64,000 nt of DNA from positions 18,454-82,453 of the forward strand of contig CACYWP010000014.1 of assembly GCA_902778135.1 (NCBI GenBank), written 5' to 3'. Made by a program: the position numbers and the translations under genes. Of this stretch, positions 61,590-64,000 are shown one piece after another (position 1 is the first letter of the stretch; each line of letters opens with the position of its first letter). The DNA is from an uncultured Coriobacteriaceae bacterium (GTDB lineage Bacteria; Actinomycetota; Coriobacteriia; Coriobacteriales; Atopobiaceae). A model generated the notes under the pieces. That model did not search any database. It was not told where the DNA came from and worked only from the letters and a program-made list of their open reading frames with translations.

Positions 61590-62064
61590 GGTGGCTCCGT
61601 ATCGTGGTGGCGCTGCAACGTAGCGCCACGATGTCTGCGACAGGCTCCAGAACAAGCTGGTGCCAGCTTGCGTATCGTGATATCTGGCCTGGGTAATTGT
61701 CATGAGTTTTCGCGAGCTTGAGTCTCAAAAAACCGCAGGTCAGATGGGGGTCGATTCACCAAAACCAAGCCTTGGTCACCAACTGGTCACCATTTGGTCA
61801 CCAAGTTCGGCCACATCTATGCACAAAACAGAGCCGATGATTATCGGTGCGTCCATAGAATCAGCGCGACGTGTTCGATTGGGGCATGGGCATTTGCCGG
61901 CTTAGAAGTTGGTCACCATGAAAAGTGGTCACCACGCATGGTGACCACTCAGGGCAGCGGCTAAGAAGTAGCCGTGGTTGCCATTGTCACACGATTCGTG
62001 CCACATTCGTGCCGGCTGTCAGGTGCCACAGCCCCAAGCACATTACACCCGTTGGCCAGAAGTC
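61590..62064. other. Intergenic region with tggtcacc repeats
   Basis: No supported gene. An atcgtggtggcgct / agcgccacgat imperfect hairpin at 61601-61632 may end the peptide transcript. Farther on are the repeats listed below. A short frame at 61702-61905 lacks homology and is not called. Confidence 0.5.
61773..61948. repeat. Cluster of tggtcacc direct and inverted repeats
   Basis: tggtcacc occurs at 61773, 61784 and 61795 (exact 11-bp period), again at 61910 and 61926, and inverted at 61939. The last pair makes a hairpin: gtggtcacc-acgcat-ggtgaccac (61925-61948). The one-turn spacing suggests cooperative protein binding on one face of DNA. Confidence 0.65.
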
Positions 62065-63846
<1,782 letters not shown>

Positions 63847-64000
63847 TCACACGCGGAGCCGCTGCGCGTCTCTCGCGCGCGTGGGGTTGACTCACGTGGA
63901 CGTCAACGCCGCGTTGGCTCACACGCGGAGCCGCTGCGCGTCTCTCGCGCGCGTGGGGTTGACTCACGTGGACGTCAACGCCGCGTTGGCTCACACGCGG
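63847..64000. repeat. 72-bp tandem repeat running off the window
   Basis: Two complete exact units begin tcacacgcggagccgctgcg at 63847 and 63919, and a third starts at 63991. The unit contains ccgcgt...acgcgg and ttgac...gtcaa inverted repeats. The period is a multiple of three, so a coding repeat beyond the window is possible. No spacers differ, so it is not a CRISPR array. Confidence 0.9.

Noticed and set aside
61702..61905. 67-codon plus-strand frame
   Set aside because: It runs through the tggtcacc repeats, and no homology or good start signal was seen.
63847..64000. CRISPR array
   Set aside because: The 72-bp units are identical throughout, with no alternation of constant repeats and variable spacers, and no cas gene was seen.

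Overview
The window reads as a GC-rich chromosome segment of an anaerobic, sugar-fermenting Gram-positive. The best guess is a Coriobacteriia actinobacterium of the Olsenella/Atopobiaceae type, inferred from gene style: several PTS permeases, a Gram-positive type-2 GalT, BspA-like leucine-rich proteins, cupin-type phosphoglucose isomerases and KtrAB. No rRNA, tRNA, CRISPR array or complete insertion sequence was recognised.

Layout. 0-9.5 kb: the 3' part of a glutamate-synthase-like FAD/Fe-S oxidoreductase, an MgtC-like protein, an XRE regulator, a large XPD/DinG-type helicase with an N-terminal nuclease-like domain, and a Sel1-repeat protein. 7.5-12.1 kb: a two-component system divergent from a three-gene ABC exporter of the lantibiotic-immunity (LanFEG) type. 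12-15.3 kb: a DUF1593 hydrolase, a GNAT and a small LRR protein. 15.3-25.2 kb: a LacI-type regulator divergent from a lactose PTS / 6-phospho-beta-galactosidase / galactokinase / GalT / HAD phosphatase / GalE operon, with twin perfect palindromic operators upstream of the first PTS gene. The operon joins a PTS route, which should yield galactose-6-P, to the Leloir pathway, which uses free galactose. The HAD phosphatase is the obvious candidate link.

25-36 kb: a TIM-barrel protein, an Ltp-repeat lipoprotein, a glycosyltransferase, two tandem cupin-type sugar-phosphate isomerases, a radical SAM protein followed by a 5'-truncated DMT transporter, malQ, a DUF89 protein and an unknown gene. 36-42.5 kb: an adenosine-deaminase-like enzyme fused to a Rossmann/SLOG-like C-terminal domain, preceded by a previously unlisted 55-residue membrane protein with a perfect ribosome-binding site. 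This is followed by a secreted gluzincin-like protein and a self-regulated XRE/membrane-protein pair.

42.6-61.6 kb is accessory in character. It has many GNATs, a KtrAB potassium system, an orphan PTS IIC, membrane acyltransferases and methyltransferases. Intra-window duplicates are common: the radical SAM plus DMT block occurs twice, the acyltransferase twice (one copy with an early stop codon), and one GNAT twice (one truncated). A 72-residue Nif11-like double-Gly peptide with a four-Cys core (61371-61589) looks like an orphan RiPP precursor. The window ends with a phospho-beta-glucosidase and a 72-bp tandem repeat that runs off the edge.

The strongest candidates for something undescribed are the deaminase-SLOG plus small membrane protein pair, the orphan RiPP precursor, and the lactose-PTS/Leloir hybrid operon. 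All functional statements rest on reading motifs by eye; no database search was run.
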